Shown: piece by piece, positions 15,254 through 17,535 of the stretch | Position numbering within the stretch: position 1 is the stretch's first letter | Layout of the letters: every line of letters starts with the position of its first letter | From: Hungatella sp. UBA3048 | GTDB lineage: Bacteria; Bacillota; Clostridia; Lachnospirales; Lachnospiraceae | Assembly (NCBI GenBank): GCA_002367105.1 | Contig: DFCS01000046.1 | Location: 60,713 to 78,247 of the forward strand | Length of the DNA: 17,535 nucleotides | Reading direction: 5' to 3' | Made by a program: the position numbers and the translations under genes | Notes under the pieces: generated by a model | What the model saw: the letters and a program-made list of their open reading frames with translations, nothing else | What the model was told of the DNA's origin: nothing | The model's database searches: none

Positions 15254-16927
15254 ATGGAAAAAATACTGGATAATCGGTATTATGATCTTATCATAAGTAA
15301 TGCCATGGTTCCATCTTATAATACTGGTGATAATATTACCACGCTGAATGATATGAATTCCTTGCTGCATATACCAAAGGATCAGATGGAGCCCTGTGAT
15401 CTTGGGGTAAATCCCTATCATTTATTTCCGGCTTTATATACCCTGGAATCATCGGTCAGCATCGAGACATCCGGTATAGGATCTGTTCAGAGAACTCCTG
15501 GCCTCGGCCTGATTGGTAGAGGGGTAATTGTCGGCATTGTGGATACTGGTATTGATTACCGCCATCCTGCTTTTAAGTTTAATGACAGAACGACCAGAAT
15601 CCTGTCTATATGGGATCAGACCCAGGTGGGAAGCACACCTCCAAGAGGGTTTTCTTTCGGTGCTGAATATACCAAAGAATTGATTAATTTTGCTTTAATT
15701 TCTGAAAATCCTCTTTCGATTGTTCCCACAGTTGATACCATACGTCACGGAACTGCCATAGCAAGCATCATTGCCGGAAGGCCTAATGATGATTATAACT
15801 TCAGCGGTGTTGTTCCTGAAGCAGATCTTTTGGTAGTAAAACTTAAAACGGCAAAGGATAACTTAAAGAAACTGTTCTTTGTTCCGGATAATGCCTTGTG
15901 CTATCAGGAATCAGACATCATCCTTGGAATCCGGTATTTGGTTACTACTGCTCAAAGGCTGAACCGGCCTCTAGTCATATGCATAGCCCTCGGAAGCAGT
16001 CAGGGAGGGCACGACGGGCGAGGTGCCTCCACTGCTTATCTGGATTATCTGGTACAATTGCCAAGAATCGGTGTGACGATTGCTGCCGGTAATGAAGGCA
16101 ATAACGGAAGACATTTCTTTAACAGCACTCAAACTGCGCCTTATATAGATACCTTCCAGTTAAACGTAGGAATCAATGATAAGCAATTTGCCATGGAAAT
16201 CTGGCCTTACATGCCTTCCAGGCTTTTTATAGAGATCACCGCTCCAACCTGGGAGTCCTCCCAGATTATTTATCCTACCTTTTCAGATTGCACAAAAATT
16301 GTCTTTCAATCTGTGGACAGCATTGTCTGGGTGAACAATATTATTTTTGAAGAGGAAACCGGAGACCAGCTGATTTTGGTGCGTTTTCAAAATATAGTTG
16401 CCGGAACCTGGAGTATCAGGGTAGGCAGCACTGAAAATGAAAGTTTTTCCTTTCATGCATGGCTGCCCTCCGGTAATCTCATATCAAATGAGACCTTTTT
16501 CTTAAACTCCAATCCTGATACAACCATAACTGCCCAGGGAGATGCCATACATCCTCTGACAGTTACGGCTTATAATCAGTTGGATGGAAATATACTGAAT
16601 GAATCAAGCAGAGGATATACAAGACTGGGGCTTGTAAAACCTGATTTGGGTGCTCCCGGCTACCAGCTTCCCTGCGCACTTCCTGACTTTCGATATGGAA
16701 ATGCGACCGGCACCGGAGCTGCTGCTGCCCATGCGGCTGGGGTAGCAGCTATGGTAATGGAATGGGCCTACAATAAAGGAAACTATACGTCCGTTACAGG
16801 ATATCAGGTCAACCGCTTATTGATTCGCGGGGCAAGACGAAACCCTGCAAATATTTATCCCAACAATATATGGGGATACGGACAATTGGATGCAGCAAAT
16901 ATGTTTAAGCAACTGACAACAATTTAA
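15254..16927 (+). CDS. Csp-like S8 (subtilase) family protein, catalytic Ser replaced by Gly: probable pseudoprotease
   Basis: 557 aa from ATG 15254, which has AGGAGG 7 bases upstream; the frame is open 29 codons further upstream to a TTG without a ribosome site. No signal peptide is seen. Residues about 1-80 may be a prodomain. The subtilase fold follows: Asp97 in GIVDTGIDYRHP, His165 in RHGTAIASIIAG, and oxyanion Asn280 in AAGNEGNNG. A beta-rich insert of about 130 residues (297-430) separates this from the C-terminal motif, in the place where clostridial Csp proteases carry a jelly-roll domain. The Ser motif, normally GTSxAA, reads GTGAAAAHAAG, so residue 488 is Gly. Csp proteins act in spore germination, where CspB cleaves pro-SleC and the C. 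difficile CspC and CspA forms are inactive; many clostridia also have Csp-like paralogues of unknown role. Whether this one acts in germination is inference. It is monocistronic, closed by its own terminator. Confidence 0.85.
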   Translation: MEKILDNRYYDLIISNAMVPSYNTGDNITTLNDMNSLLHIPKDQMEPCDLGVNPYHLFPALYTLESSVSIETSGIGSVQRTPGLGLIGRGVIVGIVDTGIDYRHPAFKFNDRTTRILSIWDQTQVGSTPPRGFSFGAEYTKELINFALISENPLSIVPTVDTIRHGTAIASIIAGRPNDDYNFSGVVPEADLLVVKLKTAKDNLKKLFFVPDNALCYQESDIILGIRYLVTTAQRLNRPLVICIALGSSQGGHDGRGASTAYLDYLVQLPRIGVTIAAGNEGNNGRHFFNSTQTAPYIDTFQLNVGINDKQFAMEIWPYMPSRLFIEITAPTWESSQIIYPTFSDCTKIVFQSVDSIVWVNNIIFEEETGDQLILVRFQNIVAGTWSIRVGSTENESFSFHAWLPSGNLISNETFFLNSNPDTTITAQGDAIHPLTVTAYNQLDGNILNESSRGYTRLGLVKPDLGAPGYQLPCALPDFRYGNATGTGAAAAHAAGVAAMVMEWAYNKGNYTSVTGYQVNRLLIRGARRNPANIYPNNIWGYGQLDAANMFKQLTTI

Positions 16928-16932
16928 GATTA

Positions 16933-16981
16933 AAACCTTCAGGCTGGATAGAGTTTTCTCCAGCAGCCTGGAGGTTTTTTT
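16933..16981 (+). terminator. Rho-independent terminator after the S8 family gene
   Basis: Arms AAACCTTCAGGCTG (16933-16946) and CAGCCTGGAGGTTT (16964-16977) pair over 14 bp with one T-G wobble; loop 17 bases; the T-run continues to 16981. It starts 5 bases after the stop codon. Confidence 0.85.
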
Positions 16982-16984
16982 GTA

Positions 16985-17110
16985 ATGGATCTGCCACGTA
17001 TGGATCTGCCGCGTTTCCGGGGTAGGCAGGAAGGAACGTTTGAGGATAAGAACGCATCAATTAAATCAGGCGGTTATACCAGACTGAAGGGTTTAAGGAT
17101 GGTTTTTTGA
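16985..17110 (+). CDS. Doubtful small ORF, 41 aa, with a duplicated MDLPR start
   Basis: An open frame of 41 codons starts at ATG 16985 and opens with MDLPRMDLPR, made by a 15-bp tandem duplication (16985-16999 and 17000-17014, one base different). The peptide is basic (FRGRQ, RLKGLR) with no membrane segment. The only ribosome-site-like sequence, GGAGG at 16970-16974, lies inside the terminator of the preceding gene, 10 bases from the ATG. The stop overlaps the first bases of the open frame leading into the holin. I do not recognise it; it may be a non-coding leader or a gene remnant. Confidence 0.2.
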   Translation: MDLPRMDLPRFRGRQEGTFEDKNASIKSGGYTRLKGLRMVF

Positions 17111-17139
17111 ATTGGGAAAGGGGAAAGGAAATGATGATT

Positions 17140-17433
17140 ATGGAAGAGATCATAAATTATGTGAAACCAGAACTTGTCGTAGTGGCATTGGCTCTTTACC
17201 TGCTGGGGCAGTGGGTCAAACAAAGTCAGACGATTAAAGATAAATACATTCCAATGATTAACGGAGCAGCGGGCATTGTTTTGTGCAGTGTTTACGTAAT
17301 GTCCATGAGTGAAGTACACACCATTCAGCAGATCGCCACAGCGGCATTTACTGCAATCACCCAGGGAATCCTGGTTGCCGGACTGAGTACGTACGTTAAC
17401 CAGCTGATTAAACAATCTGGTAAAAAAGAATAA
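17140..17433 (+). CDS. Phage-type holin (holin superfamily V, Phage_holin_5_2-like)
   Basis: Small membrane protein, 97 aa from ATG 17140 (AAAGGA 10 bases upstream). ATG codons at 17131 and 17134 in the same frame are possible starts and would add 2-3 residues. Three hydrophobic segments: about residues 11-27 (ELVVVALALYLLGQW), 40-60 (MINGAAGIVLCSVYVMSM) and 65-88 (IATAAFTAITQGILVAGLSTYV), with a basic end KQSGKKE. This matches the pattern of clostridial holins annotated in prophages and next to amidases; such proteins form membrane lesions that let an endolysin reach the wall. No endolysin or other phage gene is in view, so it is an orphan within this window; it may be a prophage remnant or a domesticated holin. 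Confidence 0.75.
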   Translation: MEEIINYVKPELVVVALALYLLGQWVKQSQTIKDKYIPMINGAAGIVLCSVYVMSMSEVHTIQQIATAAFTAITQGILVAGLSTYVNQLIKQSGKKE

Positions 17434-17450
17434 TAAGAAGCTGTAGTGAC

Positions 17451-17477
17451 AGGGGTCTGGGATTTTCCCGGGCCCTT
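17451..17477 (+). terminator. Hairpin after the holin gene
   Basis: AGGGGTCTGGGA (17451-17462) pairs with TCCCGGGCCCTT (17466-17477) over 12 positions, three of them G-U, with a 3-base loop, 17 bases after the stop codon. The following bases (ATCATTG) are only weakly T-rich, so termination strength is uncertain. Confidence 0.45.
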
Positions 17478-17495
17478 ATCATTGACGCATAGATC

Positions 17496-17528
17496 AAAAA
17501 TGGCGGGTTTTCAAAAACCCAGCCCGCC
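17496..17528 (-). terminator. Minus-strand terminator at the right edge
   Basis: On the minus strand GGCGGG (17528-17523) pairs with CCCGCC (17507-17502), with an alternative inner stem GGGTTTT/AAAACCC, followed by ATTTTTG. It implies a minus-strand gene ending just beyond the right edge of the window, convergent with the holin. Confidence 0.6.
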
Positions 17529-17535
17529 TATTTCC

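Overview
The window looks like a chromosomal segment of a Firmicute of class Clostridia, most plausibly a Lachnospiraceae or related clostridium. The reasons are the YesM/YesN-type sensor-regulator pair, the GGAGG-type ribosome sites, the 20-residue cell-wall-binding repeats on a secreted protein, and the Csp-like S8 family protein. This assignment is inference; no rRNA or other marker gene is present.

Left part (about 1-10.4 kb): a rhamnogalacturonan (pectin) oligosaccharide utilisation locus in three transcription units. (i) A GH4 alpha-galacturonidase (LplD type, minus strand) is divergent from an AraC-family regulator (plus), with a palindromic -10 region between them. (ii) A minus-strand operon encodes a YesM-type histidine kinase, a YesN-type response regulator and a GH105 unsaturated rhamnogalacturonyl hydrolase. 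It converges on the AraC gene at a shared bidirectional terminator. (iii) Divergent from the kinase is a plus-strand ABC importer operon: lipoprotein solute-binding protein plus two CUT1-type permeases, closed by a strong terminator. No ATPase is encoded here, so a shared MsmX-type ATPase elsewhere is expected. The likely logic is that oligosaccharide is sensed at the surface, imported, then trimmed in the cytoplasm by GH105 (unsaturated end) and GH4 (galacturonic acid).

Middle (10.4-14.8 kb): one 1413-residue secreted protein under its own promoter. It has a signal peptide, choline/cell-wall-binding repeats, a Gly/Asn linker, an unrecognised region of about 290 residues, an array of four alternating pairs of beta-rich repeats that resemble the DUF1533/HID family, and a tail of 14 acidic pentapeptide repeats. 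A 489-base gap follows. It holds a strong hairpin, a possible tiny minus-strand transcription unit (promoter directly followed by a terminator) and the promoter of the next gene.

Right part (15.25-17.5 kb): a Csp-like subtilase in which Asp and His of the triad are present but the catalytic Ser is replaced by Gly, so it is probably a pseudoprotease of the kind known from clostridial spore germination. A terminator, a doubtful 41-codon ORF and a small phage-type holin follow. The window ends in a minus-strand terminator that implies a convergent gene beyond the right edge.

The most notable items are the S8 pseudoprotease, the four-fold alternating repeat surface protein, the inverted repeat over the importer promoter, and the minimal antisense transcription unit.
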